Assembly (NCBI GenBank): GCA_020635355.1
Contig: JACJZW010000001.1
Coordinates: forward strand, 1-64,000
Length of the DNA: 64,000 nucleotides
Direction of reading: 5' to 3'
DNA from: Flavobacteriales bacterium
GTDB taxonomy: Bacteria > Bacteroidota > Bacteroidia > NS11-12g > UBA9320
Shown: positions 53,622 through 61,633 of the stretch, in pieces
Position numbering within the stretch: the first letter of the stretch is position 1
How the letters are laid out: each line of letters begins with the position of its first letter
Notes under the pieces: model-generated
The model's database searches: none
Told to the model about the DNA's origin: nothing
Seen by the model: the letters and a program-made list of their open reading frames with translations, nothing else
Program-made: the position numbers and the translations under genes

Positions 53622-55109
53622 ATGTCCGTACTCTCCTTCATCGCCAAACGATACGCCAGAAGTATCCGTAAAACCGCCGATCGCACTTCTGCTCGTGGGG
53701 TAGAACTTCAACAGGAAACCTTCAGAAAACTGATGAAATCAGTGGCTCAAACCGCCTTTGGTAAAGAGCATGGATTGTCGGAGAACACGACGGTCACAGA
53801 ATTTCAGCAACGGGTTCCGGTGCGGGATTATGAGGGACTAAAATCCTATTTTGATCGCATCGCTTCCGGTGAGGCTCATGTTTGCTGGCCGGGTAAACCG
53901 GCGTATCTGGCCAAAACGTCCGGTACAACCTCCGGTGCGAAGTACATTCCCATTACTAAGGACTCCATACCAAATCACATCAACTCAGCCCGAAATGCCT
54001 TACTGGAGTACATTCATACATCGGGTAAAGCAGATTTCCTGACCGGTAAGTTGATCTTCTTATCGGGAAGTCCAACGCTTACGGAGAAGAATGGCATCCT
54101 CACCGGCCGACTCTCCGGCATCGTGAATCACCATGTTCCCGCTTATCTCAGACGAAACCAAATGCCTTCCTGGGAGACCAACTGCATAGAGGATTGGGAA
54201 ACCAAGGTGAATAAAATTGCTTCCGAGACCATTTCGGAAAACATGACGCTCATCAGCGGTATTCCACCCTGGATGCAGATGTACTTTGATATTCTGCAGG
54301 ATAAAAAGAACGGTCAAACCATCTCCGAGATCTTTCCCAATTTGCAGGTGTTGGTGTACGGTGGGGTGAATTTCGCACCGTATCGGGAAAAGTTGTTTAA
54401 CAGTGTGGGGCGGAGAATTGATACCGTTGAGCTCTTCCCGGCATCCGAAGGGTTCTTTGCCTACCAATCGGATCCCAATGATCCGGGAATGCGCCTGTTG
54501 GTGAACGAGGGGATATTCTATGAATTTATCCCGATGGCGTCCATTCATGATCCCCATCCAACCCGACTCACGCTGGCCGAGGTGGAGGTAGACGTGAATT
54601 ATGCTCTTGTGCTGAGTTCTAACGCTGGTTTGTGGGGATATTCCATTGGCGATACCATCAAGTTTACCTCGCTAAATCCATTCAAAGTGGTGGTGACGGG
54701 TCGGGTTAAGCATTTTATCTCGGCGTTTGGAGAACACGTGATTGCCGAAGAAGTGGAATATGCGCTGATGACTACGGCTGCAGATCATCGTGTGGCCATA
54801 ACCGAGTTTACCGTTGCCCCACAGGTAAATCCCTCGGAAGGGGAGTTGCCACACCATGAATGGTTCATCGAGTTTGAAGAAGTACCGAATAATCTGGAAG
54901 GATTTGCTGCAGAGGTGGATGAGCGGTTGCAACAAAAAAATGTGTACTACAAGGACCTGATTGAGGGCAAAATTTTAAGACCACTCAAGATTACGCCGGT
55001 GACCAAAGGCGGGTTTATTCAATACATGAAAAGCCAGGGTAAACTGGGCGGACAAAACAAAGTTCCGCGTTTGTCGAACGACCGGAAAATAGCCGATCAA
55101 CTTCGATAG
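53622..55109 (+). CDS. GH3-family acyl-adenylate/amido synthetase
   Basis: This 495-residue protein is a member of the ANL superfamily in the GH3 subfamily, first known in plants for conjugating hormones to amino acids. The P-loop-like motif TSGTTSGAKYIP, the WPGKPAYLAKT lead-in and the FFAYQSDPNDPGMRLLVNEGIFYEF region are conserved. The C-terminal domain carries GRVKHFISAFGEHVIAEEVE. It adenylates a carboxylic acid and probably transfers it to an amine or thiol; the substrates of bacterial GH3 proteins are mostly unknown. The ATG at 53622 was preferred over the in-frame TTG at 53613 that overlaps the -7 element. It is followed by rseP. Confidence 0.92.
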   Translation: MSVLSFIAKRYARSIRKTADRTSARGVELQQETFRKLMKSVAQTAFGKEHGLSENTTVTEFQQRVPVRDYEGLKSYFDRIASGEAHVCWPGKPAYLAKTSGTTSGAKYIPITKDSIPNHINSARNALLEYIHTSGKADFLTGKLIFLSGSPTLTEKNGILTGRLSGIVNHHVPAYLRRNQMPSWETNCIEDWETKVNKIASETISENMTLISGIPPWMQMYFDILQDKKNGQTISEIFPNLQVLVYGGVNFAPYREKLFNSVGRRIDTVELFPASEGFFAYQSDPNDPGMRLLVNEGIFYEFIPMASIHDPHPTRLTLAEVEVDVNYALVLSSNAGLWGYSIGDTIKFTSLNPFKVVVTGRVKHFISAFGEHVIAEEVEYALMTTAADHRVAITEFTVAPQVNPSEGELPHHEWFIEFEEVPNNLEGFAAEVDERLQQKNVYYKDLIEGKILRPLKITPVTKGGFIQYMKSQGKLGGQNKVPRLSNDRKIADQLR

Positions 55110-55202
55110 TCTGAAAAACGAAGCGTTACGTCCTGTTCGCACACTTTGCCCCACACAGTTTTCGTATTTTCGCCGCTCGTTTTAACGGTTTATATCCACT
55201 CT

Positions 55203-56525
55203 ATGCAAGGATTGATTATGGCCGGTCAGCTTATTCTGGCGCTGGCTATTCTGGTAACTTTTCACGAACTCGGTCACTTTCTGGCAGCTCGTGCCTTTGG
55301 AATAAAGGTGGAGAAATTCTACCTCTTCTTTGATGCCTGGGGTAAAAAGCTGTTCAGCTTCAAACGGGGCGAAACGGAATACGGCATTGGATGGTTACCG
55401 TTGGGAGGCTATGTGAAGATTGCCGGTATGATCGATGAATCGGTTGATACGGAACAACTCAAGTCCGAGCCACAACCCTGGGAGTTTCGGGCCAAACCGG
55501 CCTGGCAGCGATTCATTGTTATGATCGGCGGAATTGTGGTTAACCTCATTTTGGGCTACCTGTTTTTCGTGATGTACCTGATGGCCTTTGAGAAAGACTA
55601 TGTGTCAACCGACGTTGCCAATCAGGATGGAATCTATGCCGGTGCCATTGCTCAGGAAATTGGATTTCAGCAAGGCGATAAGATCATCTCCCTGAATGGT
55701 AAGAAATACGACCGGTTCAATGATTTTTCCAGCCTCGAGGCCATCTTCGGTGGCGAAATGGTGATCGAACGGGACGGAAAGGAAATGACCCTTGAAATTC
55801 CAGGGGATTTCTTCCGGATTCTCAAAAAGAATAAAGGCGCCTTCATTGATGTGCGCGGTGAGTTGTTGGTAAAGGAACTTAGTCCTGAATTGGCATACGC
55901 CAAAGATGCCGGCTTGTTGGCTGGCGATCAAATCCTCAAAGTGAACGATACAGCGGTGGTAAGTTTCAGTCAGTTTACAACCTTGTTGTACCATCACAGG
56001 GGTGGTGATGTCAATTTGGTAGTGGGTCGAAGTGGCAATGAGGTGAGTTTGGTATCACGCGTAGACACCTTGGGTAGAATTGGATTTCAACCGGAGGTGA
56101 TCCAGTATGAAGGGCAACGCACGCCTTACACCTTGGGATCAGCCGTAAAATATGCCTTCAAGGATAGCTGGGATGTGATTTATTACAACGTGGTAGGCTT
56201 TGGGAAAATCTTTTCAGGTGAGATCAAGGCACAGGAATCTGTACAAAGCATTGTGGGCATCGCCACCTTATATGGTGGGGTTTGGGATTGGGGACGATTT
56301 TGGCGGCTCACCGCGATGATTTCCCTGGTATTGGCCTTTATGAATGCCTTACCGATTCCAGCCTTGGATGGCGGACACATGGTGTTTCTGGTGTATGAAA
56401 TGATTACCGGGAAACCGGCACCGGAACGGGTTCTGTTGGTGGCCCAATACATCGGTATGGCGTTGTTGCTAACGTTGATGGTCCTCACCATTGGGAACGA
56501 TGTGTGGCGTATCATCAGCAAATAA
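55203..56525 (+). CDS. rseP: RIP metalloprotease RseP (site-2 protease)
   Basis: This 440-residue inner-membrane zinc protease cleaves transmembrane segments, typically anti-sigma factors and signal-peptide remnants. The active site HELGHFLAARAFG is in TM1, and the second metal site is NALPIPALDGGHMVF near the C-terminus. Two PDZ-like domains lie between (residues ~130-300, the second with GLLAGDQILKVNDTAVVSF). The start at 55203 gives the normal N-terminus; upstream codons read into the intergenic region. hscB begins 2 nt after the stop. Confidence 0.93.
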   Translation: MQGLIMAGQLILALAILVTFHELGHFLAARAFGIKVEKFYLFFDAWGKKLFSFKRGETEYGIGWLPLGGYVKIAGMIDESVDTEQLKSEPQPWEFRAKPAWQRFIVMIGGIVVNLILGYLFFVMYLMAFEKDYVSTDVANQDGIYAGAIAQEIGFQQGDKIISLNGKKYDRFNDFSSLEAIFGGEMVIERDGKEMTLEIPGDFFRILKKNKGAFIDVRGELLVKELSPELAYAKDAGLLAGDQILKVNDTAVVSFSQFTTLLYHHRGGDVNLVVGRSGNEVSLVSRVDTLGRIGFQPEVIQYEGQRTPYTLGSAVKYAFKDSWDVIYYNVVGFGKIFSGEIKAQESVQSIVGIATLYGGVWDWGRFWRLTAMISLVLAFMNALPIPALDGGHMVFLVYEMITGKPAPERVLLVAQYIGMALLLTLMVLTIGNDVWRIISK

Positions 56526-56527
56526 TC

Positions 56528-57025
56528 TTGCCCAACTACTTTGACATATTTGAATTGGGTGTCCAATTCAATCTGGATAAATCGGATCTAAGAAAACGCT
56601 TCATCCGGTTGTCGCGCAACACCCATCCCGACCTGCAATCCGGTTCAGACGCATTGGAACAATCCACCTTGGTGAACAAGGCGTATAAGGTGCTGTCTGA
56701 TGATTTTCTGCGTACCCGATACGTATTGGAGTTGATGGGGAAGGGGATTGAACAAACCGATACAGTTCCGATGGATTTTCTGATGGAGATGATGGAATGG
56801 AATGAACGTATTGAATCCGCAGCAGACCATCCCGATCAACAACCAATCCTGATTCAGGATTTTAAAGAATTAAAGCAGGGTGTTGAATCGGCTCTTCTTG
56901 CGAAAACACAGGCGTTTGACCAAGACAATGAGCCAACTTTGTTGGACGATATCCGAGAAATTTGTCTCCAACAGAAATACTTATTGCGAATGCAAGAATC
57001 GATAGATAAATTTGCCCCCCGCTAA
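56528..57025 (+). CDS. hscB: Iron-sulfur co-chaperone HscB
   Basis: This 165-residue J-domain protein helps HscA release the scaffold-bound Fe-S cluster. The J-domain has the HPD motif in NTHPDLQSG, preceded by LRKRFIRLSR, and the C-terminal helical bundle (residues ~90-165) is the scaffold-binding part. Start choice is uncertain: TTG at 56528, just after the rseP stop, gives the usual short NYFDIFEL N-terminus; GTG at 56504 would overlap rseP. No other isc genes are visible in the window. Confidence 0.88.
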   Translation: MPNYFDIFELGVQFNLDKSDLRKRFIRLSRNTHPDLQSGSDALEQSTLVNKAYKVLSDDFLRTRYVLELMGKGIEQTDTVPMDFLMEMMEWNERIESAADHPDQQPILIQDFKELKQGVESALLAKTQAFDQDNEPTLLDDIREICLQQKYLLRMQESIDKFAPR

Positions 57026-57039
57026 GCGATTGGCGATAT

Positions 57040-57063
57040 GCCCAGGTGGCGGAATTGGTAGAC
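57040..57063 (+). pseudogene. Broken tRNA-Leu 5' fragment
   Basis: The 24 nt from GCCCAGGTGGCGGAATTGGTAGAC are identical to the 5' end of the intact tRNA-Leu at 57146. After them a 20-nt block (57064-57083) holding the palindrome CTGAC-TGCC-GTCAG is inserted. Then GCGTTG, the next tRNA segment, resumes but runs into another hairpin (GCGTTG-A-CAACGC). No T-arm or 3' acceptor strand follows, so it is not a functional tRNA as it stands. Confidence 0.8.
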
Positions 57064-57145
57064 CTGACTGCCGTCAGGCAGGCGCGTTGACAACGCGAGT
57101 TTAACTGCAGGACTATCTCTTTCAAACTGAGCATACTTGTACCAC

Positions 57146-57229
57146 GCCCAGGTGGCGGAATTGGTAGACGCGTTGGTCTCAAACACCAATGATAGCAATA
57201 TCGTGCCGGTTCGAGCCCGGCCCTGGGTA
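57146..57229 (+). tRNA. tRNA-Leu (CAA)
   Basis: This is an 84-nt class II tRNA: acceptor stem GCCCAGG / CCTGGGT (first pair G-U), D-arm TGGCGGAATTGGTAGAC, anticodon arm TTGGT-CTCAAAC-ACCAA with anticodon CAA, a variable arm, and a T-arm GCCGGTTCGAGCCCGGC. CCA is not encoded. A terminator follows at 57249. Confidence 0.93.
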
Positions 57230-57248
57230 CAACACCAAGTTCAATCAG

Positions 57249-57276
57249 ACCCTGTTCAAACGAGCAGGGTTTTTTT
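57249..57276 (+). terminator. Rho-independent terminator after tRNA-Leu
   Basis: ACCCTG / CAGGGT form a 6-bp stem with a 10-nt loop, followed by seven T residues. Confidence 0.8.
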
Positions 57277-57373
57277 GTGATCAAAATTTCTCGGTAAGAA
57301 GTAGCCGATGACTAAGACGAGCGAATGCTGTTTGGAAAGAGAAAGAGAAAGGATTGAAACCGGAGTAGGCATT

Positions 57374-57742
57374 CTAATATGATTCGACTGACTTTCCACT
57401 GAGATTTTTGATCATTGAGTAGAGCATTTTAGAAATGGTGGTTGCCATGGTTAACAGGTATTCAAATTTTTCTGTTGTGATGAGGTGGAGATCCAGCAAT
57501 AAATCTAAGATGGCAATTGACTCAAAAAGTGATCCTCGAGCGATTACCATGAAATTTCTTCGATCTCTTGATGTTAATCTTCCAGATCCTTCCGCAATGT
57601 TACACACAACGCTTAGTGAAGCGCGGGTAAGTTGATTTGCATAAGAGGGATCAATACGATCACTGCTTTGGATGAATTGAAATATTTCAAGATTCAAGGT
57701 TTTTGCCAATTCATAAACCTTGGTTTTGTTTGTTTTGAACAT
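57374..57742 (-). CDS. Four-helix-bundle protein (S23/IVP-like)
   Basis: This 122-residue protein belongs to the four-helix-bundle family often called 23S rRNA intervening-sequence proteins. Key features are LTRASLSVVCNIAEGSGR and FMVIARGSLFESIAILDL, with a helical C-terminus. The start could be 57763 or 57742; the latter gives the common MFKTNKTKVYELAKTL beginning. Function is unknown even for the family. A paralogue lies at 58449 on the other strand. Confidence 0.85.
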   Translation of the reverse strand: MFKTNKTKVYELAKTLNLEIFQFIQSSDRIDPSYANQLTRASLSVVCNIAEGSGRLTSRDRRNFMVIARGSLFESIAILDLLLDLHLITTEKFEYLLTMATTISKMLYSMIKNLSGKSVESY

Positions 57743-57875
57743 ATTGCCAAGTTCAAGCTTCAAAATGAAGAATTGATGTAAAGGCTTAAAAAAGGGATTG
57801 ATCGTTTACAAATTCTACCCAACCGATACTTTCTCTTTCGCTTTCTCTTCCTTCAAAGGGTTTTCGCTTCAGAAC

Positions 57876-58268
57876 TTACCGATGATGCAACGCCACCCGA
57901 TTCCCTTCCGAGTCCAGAAACACACCCATGTAACCGTGATCCGGGCTGATTTGTCGTTTCGGGATTAAGACCGTACCACCGGCTTCTTCCACCCGTTTTA
58001 ATTCAATGTTCATGTCACCTGAAAAGGCGGTGAAGTAGATGAGGATTCCCTTGTCGGACGGATGATAATACTCTTCATTGTAAACAAGAGTACCAGTAGC
58101 ACCCATGGCGGTTTGGTCCTCGGCAGTTGGAAACCAGGCCATTTGCAGATTTCCCAGATCGTGGAATGCCAGTTTGAAACCAAATACGGCTTCATAAAAT
58201 GCAATGGCGCGTGGCATATCGCTGACCGGAATTTCGAACCAGCCAACTAGGTTGTGGGGAGGATTCAT
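57876..58268 (-). CDS. VOC-superfamily (glyoxalase-like) protein
   Basis: This 130-residue protein has the two beta-alpha-beta-beta-beta modules of the vicinal oxygen chelate fold: VGWFEIPVSDMPRAIAFYEAVFGFKL and ... FTAFSGDMNIELKRVEEAGG ... GYMGVFLDSEGNRVALHHR. Possible metal-binding residues sit at the expected ends (HDLGNLQMAW; the terminal HH). It is probably a small cytoplasmic enzyme or resistance/detoxification protein; the substrate is unknown. It stands alone between the two four-helix-bundle genes. Confidence 0.88.
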   Translation of the reverse strand: MNPPHNLVGWFEIPVSDMPRAIAFYEAVFGFKLAFHDLGNLQMAWFPTAEDQTAMGATGTLVYNEEYYHPSDKGILIYFTAFSGDMNIELKRVEEAGGTVLIPKRQISPDHGYMGVFLDSEGNRVALHHR

Positions 58269-58448
58269 GATTGATGAAGTTGATTGAGAGGGGAAGATAA
58301 TTAATCTAGTTGAAGAGTAAGAGCAAATGGTAGAGCAGGAGCAAACAGCTAAGTTGAATGAAGTGCGGTGGGAGTGGACGATCCAGCGATGAGTAATTCT
58401 ATGGGAAAGCGGTAAAGATTAAGGCTCGATACATTGTGAAATTTGGCA

Positions 58449-58826
58449 ATGGAACTTTTTGACTTTGAAAAAATTGCGGCATATCAAAAGGCAAGAACAT
58501 ACTTCAGTACGATCAATGAGCTCATACACAAATCAAGCATTAGCCCAAACATGCGAGATCAACTGGAGCGTGCGGCTCTAAGTATCCCACTAAATATCGC
58601 CGAAGGTTCTGGAAGGATATCTTTAAAAGAAAGACGTCATTTTTTTACCATTGCCCGAGGCTCATTGTATGAAAGCTGGGCCATTCTAGACATAATGAAC
58701 AGACGAGGTAATGCAGTAAAGACTGAGGAGTATCAAGAACTCTATGCATTGGCAATTGAGATATCCAAACTTCTATACGCTATGATTAGGAATCTGAACC
58801 AGAGGTTACAAGATTTAAGTTTGTGA
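58449..58826 (+). CDS. Four-helix-bundle protein (S23/IVP-like), second copy
   Basis: This 125-residue paralogue of the protein at 57374 shares RAALSIPLNIAEGSGR and HFFTIARGSLYESWAILDI with it, including the conserved AEGSGR turn and ARGSxxE helix. It starts at the ATG 58449 (a TTG 6 nt earlier is possible). It is not inside an rRNA gene, unlike the classical intervening-sequence proteins. The genes around it are separated by repeat-rich DNA. Confidence 0.85.
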   Translation: MELFDFEKIAAYQKARTYFSTINELIHKSSISPNMRDQLERAALSIPLNIAEGSGRISLKERRHFFTIARGSLYESWAILDIMNRRGNAVKTEEYQELYALAIEISKLLYAMIRNLNQRLQDLSL

Positions 58827-58879
58827 CAAAAAAATGCTTGCTCTTGCACTCCCATTTGCTCTTGCTCTTAAAAGTGGGT

Positions 58880-58887
58880 TACCTTTG
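58880..58887 (+). promoter_or_regulatory. -7 promoter element TACCTTTG with -33 TTG
   Basis: This is an exact TAnnTTTG match with a TTG 21 nt further upstream, the best-spaced promoter in the window. It lies 8 nt before the ATG at 58896. Confidence 0.6.
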
Positions 58888-58895
58888 ATTGATAC

Positions 58896-59306
58896 ATGAA
58901 AAACGCCCTAACGATCCTCCTTTTCCTCACACTCGCGTCGCTATCAAACGCCCAAACCGGGTCTACTGACTCACTTGAAAAAGAAGAGCCCGTATTCGAA
59001 CTGTTTATGGCTCAGGATGCCCCAAAGTTTATTGGTGGGGACGCGGCCATGGCTAAATTTATTCGGGAAAACCTGGTGATGCCCGACACCTTTGTGGAAA
59101 CACGTGTATTGGTTGAGTTTGTGGTAGAATCAGATAGCTCTGTCTCTCAAGTGCAGATTTCAAAACGACTTGCCGGATCCATTCCACCCGAGCAGGCTCA
59201 GGCGTGCATCGATGTGGTTCAAATGTCCTCAGGAAAATGGATCCCCGCCCATCAACGAAATAAACCCGTTAGGTGTAGATTGACGCTTCCTATTTCATTC
59301 CGATAA
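58896..59306 (+). CDS. Secreted TonB C-terminal-domain-like protein
   Basis: This 136-residue protein has a signal peptide ending SNAQ and then a single TonB-C-like domain (residues ~45-136): FIRENLVMPDTFVETRVLVEFVVESDSSVSQVQISKRLAGS and GKWIPAHQRNKPVRCRLTLPISF. It has neither the transmembrane anchor nor the proline-rich spacer of a true TonB, so it is a free periplasmic domain. It is the first of a tandem pair; the paralogue starts 3 nt after its stop. Confidence 0.82.
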   Translation: MKNALTILLFLTLASLSNAQTGSTDSLEKEEPVFELFMAQDAPKFIGGDAAMAKFIRENLVMPDTFVETRVLVEFVVESDSSVSQVQISKRLAGSIPPEQAQACIDVVQMSSGKWIPAHQRNKPVRCRLTLPISFR

Positions 59307-59309
59307 ACC

Positions 59310-59753
59310 ATGAAGAATCTTTTCCTTTCGATCGTTTTAATCTTTGCTACCAGTTCCATGGTCTGGGCGCAAAACCCCGACACCACCCAGTCGTCCAAAG
59401 GCAAGATCGTCACCTTTGATTCAACCTACATCTTCGAATATTACATGCTTCAGGATCGGGCGTATTTTACCTTGGGTGATGTCAATAATTTCATTGATTC
59501 CAACCTCGTTTTACCGGACGATGCTACGCGAAGTATTGTGATGGTTGACTTTGTGATTGAGCCGGACAGCTCATTTTCCAAGGTAATTGCCTACACTCCC
59601 AATGACCGATTTCCATTAAAGGCATCGCATCAAAAAGCGGCCCTGGAGGTGGTAAAACAAATGGAGGGATATTGGGAGCCGGCTCATATTGACAACCGAA
59701 AGGTTCGCATGCGCATGACACTGCCTGTGCGTTTCAAACCATCTAACCAATAA
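59310..59753 (+). CDS. Secreted TonB C-terminal-domain-like protein, paralogue
   Basis: This 147-residue protein has a signal peptide ending VWAQ and the same layout as the preceding gene: FIDSNLVLPDDATRSIVMVDFVIEPDSSFSKVIAY and EGYWEPAHIDNRKVRMRMTLPVRF. The pair clearly arose by tandem duplication and is now diverged. It probably binds peptidoglycan or outer-membrane receptor TonB boxes; this is inferred from the domain only. It is co-transcribed with ruvX, which begins 9 nt later. Confidence 0.82.
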   Translation: MKNLFLSIVLIFATSSMVWAQNPDTTQSSKGKIVTFDSTYIFEYYMLQDRAYFTLGDVNNFIDSNLVLPDDATRSIVMVDFVIEPDSSFSKVIAYTPNDRFPLKASHQKAALEVVKQMEGYWEPAHIDNRKVRMRMTLPVRFKPSNQ

Positions 59754-59762
59754 CGTAGATTC

Positions 59763-60173
59763 ATGGCCAGAATCCTCTCCATTGATTTCGGAGGCAAACG
59801 AACCGGATTGGCGGTAACGGACCCGATGCAAATCATTGCTTCGGAACTAAGGACTGTGCCCACCGATGATCTACTCGATTTCTTGATGACCTACACCCAA
59901 TCCGAGGTGGTTGAGACCATTGTGGTGGGACAACCCCGACGAATGGATGGAAGTTTATCGGACATCGAAACACGCATCGTGGAGTTTATTGAAAAGCTCA
60001 GAGAAAAGGTTGCCATCCCCATCGTTCGGTACGATGAACGGTTTACATCCAAAATGGCCGGCCGATCGTTGATCGAAAGTGGAGTTAAGAAGAAAGACCG
60101 AAGAGATAAGTCTCGGTTGGATTCTATCAGCGCAACCTTAATTTTGCAGGATTATTTGGCAAGCCGTTCATGA
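59763..60173 (+). CDS. ruvX: Putative pre-16S rRNA nuclease / Holliday-junction resolvase-like YqgF
   Basis: This 136-residue RNase H-fold protein has ILSIDFGGKRTGLAVTD carrying the first catalytic aspartate, VVGQPRRMDGS and YDERFTSKMA. The last Asp is in KSRLDSISATLILQDYL. In E. coli YqgF processes the 5' end of 16S rRNA. Its stop overlaps the def start by 4 bases (ATGA), so the two are translationally coupled. Confidence 0.93.
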   Translation: MARILSIDFGGKRTGLAVTDPMQIIASELRTVPTDDLLDFLMTYTQSEVVETIVVGQPRRMDGSLSDIETRIVEFIEKLREKVAIPIVRYDERFTSKMAGRSLIESGVKKKDRRDKSRLDSISATLILQDYLASRS

Positions 60174-60721
60174 TTTTTCCCATACGCGCCTTTGGCGATC
60201 CCGTTTTACGCAAGAAATGTGACTCCATTCCAACCGATTACCCGGATTTGAAGGAGTTAATCAACAGCATGTATGAAACCATGGATGAAAGCAATGGCGT
60301 TGGTTTAGCGGCACCACAGATTGGTTTGGACATTCGTCTTTTTGTGATTGACTCTACTTCCATGTACGACAAGGATGGGGAAGGGGTTCGCACGGCTTTT
60401 ATCAATGCCGAGATGTTGGAAGAAACCGAAAAACCGTGGGCGTTTGAAGAGGGGTGTCTGAGTATTCCTCACATTCGGGAAAACGTTGACAGGCACGCCA
60501 AAATCCGACTGAAGTATCAGGACGAAAACTTTAAATGGCACGAAGCCGAGTTCGATGGAATGACCGCCCGGGTGATCCAACATGAATACGATCACATCGA
60601 AGGCATTTTGTTCATTGATCACATTAGTCCGCTCAAACGCCGACTCCTGAAAGGAAAACTTGCCGACATCTCAAAAGGCAAAATTTCGGTGGACTACCGA
60701 ATGAAATTCCCCAAACGGTAG
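60170..60721 (+). CDS. def: Peptide deformylase
   Basis: This 183-residue metalloenzyme removes the N-formyl group from nascent proteins. All three motifs are intact: GVGLAAPQIG, EEGCLSIP and QHEYDHIEG (metal-binding HEYDH). The type I-like length and the C-terminal basic helix RRLLKGKLADISKGK are normal. It overlaps ruvX by 4 bases. Confidence 0.96.
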   Translation: MIFPIRAFGDPVLRKKCDSIPTDYPDLKELINSMYETMDESNGVGLAAPQIGLDIRLFVIDSTSMYDKDGEGVRTAFINAEMLEETEKPWAFEEGCLSIPHIRENVDRHAKIRLKYQDENFKWHEAEFDGMTARVIQHEYDHIEGILFIDHISPLKRRLLKGKLADISKGKISVDYRMKFPKR

Positions 60722-60728
60722 AACAATC

Positions 60729-61589
60729 TTGTTGCGTTCGCTGAGGATATTCCGCCCCCTAAACCTGATCTTTCTGGTGGCTCTTCAATGGAGCACCTTC
60801 TACTTTCTGAATTTCGACATCCAACCGGCTCCGATTTGGCTGCCTGAATTAGTAATCCTGATAAGTAGTACCGTTTTGCTGGCCGCCATGGGCTATCTCA
60901 TTAATGATTGGTATGATGTTCAAGCCGACGAAGTAAATAAACCTCGAAAGGTATTTATCCGCCATTGGACGGATCGTCAGGTGCTGATCACGTTTCTATT
61001 AGGCAACGTTCTGGCCATTGCCGGTGGGTGGTATCTCGGGCAACGATGGGGGGTGATGTTTACCGGCATAGCCGTGTTGCTTTGGTTGTATTCCATTAAA
61101 GCCAAGCACCTTCCGTTTGCAGGAAATCTGATCATCAGTTGGTTTGGTGCTCTGAGCGTTTACATCGTCTTTGATGTTTTCCAGTTTCAATCAAAAAGTT
61201 TCGTGGTCTTTTTTGCCGTACTCTCAGCAGCGTTTACCCTGCTCAGAGAGTTGGCCAAGGATATCGAAGACATACCGGGAGATGCGAAAGCCGGCTACTC
61301 TACCTTCCCGGTGCTGGTGGGATTTGAACGGGCCAGAACCTTATTGCTTAGTTTAACCGTATTTATTGGAGTGATGTATACCATCTTCCAATACAACTGG
61401 ATTGCTCCAATTTTTGATGGTAAGCTTCTGCTGATTTTTGTAGCCTATCAGTTGATTTGCATCCTGTTACCCATCCTTGTCCTCATCATTCGGATCTTCT
61501 CGGCAAGGTCTTACAGGGATATGACGGCCATCAGTCGCCTCTTTAAGTATGTGATGGCAACGGGAATGTTGTCGATGCTTTTTTTCTGA
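60729..61589 (+). CDS. UbiA-family prenyltransferase
   Basis: This 286-residue protein has about eight transmembrane helices. The prenyl-diphosphate binding motifs are LINDWYDVQADEVNKP (NDxxDxxxD) and LAKDIEDIPGDAK (the second Asp-rich motif). It resembles geranylgeranylglycerol-phosphate geranylgeranyltransferase-like proteins often seen in Bacteroidota rather than UbiA itself, but menaquinone or haem O synthesis cannot be excluded. The start is TTG at 60729, 7 nt after def. Confidence 0.88.
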   Translation: MLRSLRIFRPLNLIFLVALQWSTFYFLNFDIQPAPIWLPELVILISSTVLLAAMGYLINDWYDVQADEVNKPRKVFIRHWTDRQVLITFLLGNVLAIAGGWYLGQRWGVMFTGIAVLLWLYSIKAKHLPFAGNLIISWFGALSVYIVFDVFQFQSKSFVVFFAVLSAAFTLLRELAKDIEDIPGDAKAGYSTFPVLVGFERARTLLLSLTVFIGVMYTIFQYNWIAPIFDGKLLLIFVAYQLICILLPILVLIIRIFSARSYRDMTAISRLFKYVMATGMLSMLFF

Positions 61590-61633
61590 TTCACACGAAT
61601 ATCCAGACTTGAAAAGATGTATTATTGAATAAC

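Noticed and set aside
53622..55109. Plant-like gene transfer suggested by the GH3 family name
   Set aside because: GH3 proteins are widespread in Bacteroidota and the gene has normal composition and a native-type promoter.
57064..57145. A second functional tRNA-Leu or an intron-containing tRNA
   Set aside because: No T-arm and no 3' acceptor strand complementary to GCCCAGG exist before the next tRNA; the insert is too short for a group I intron.
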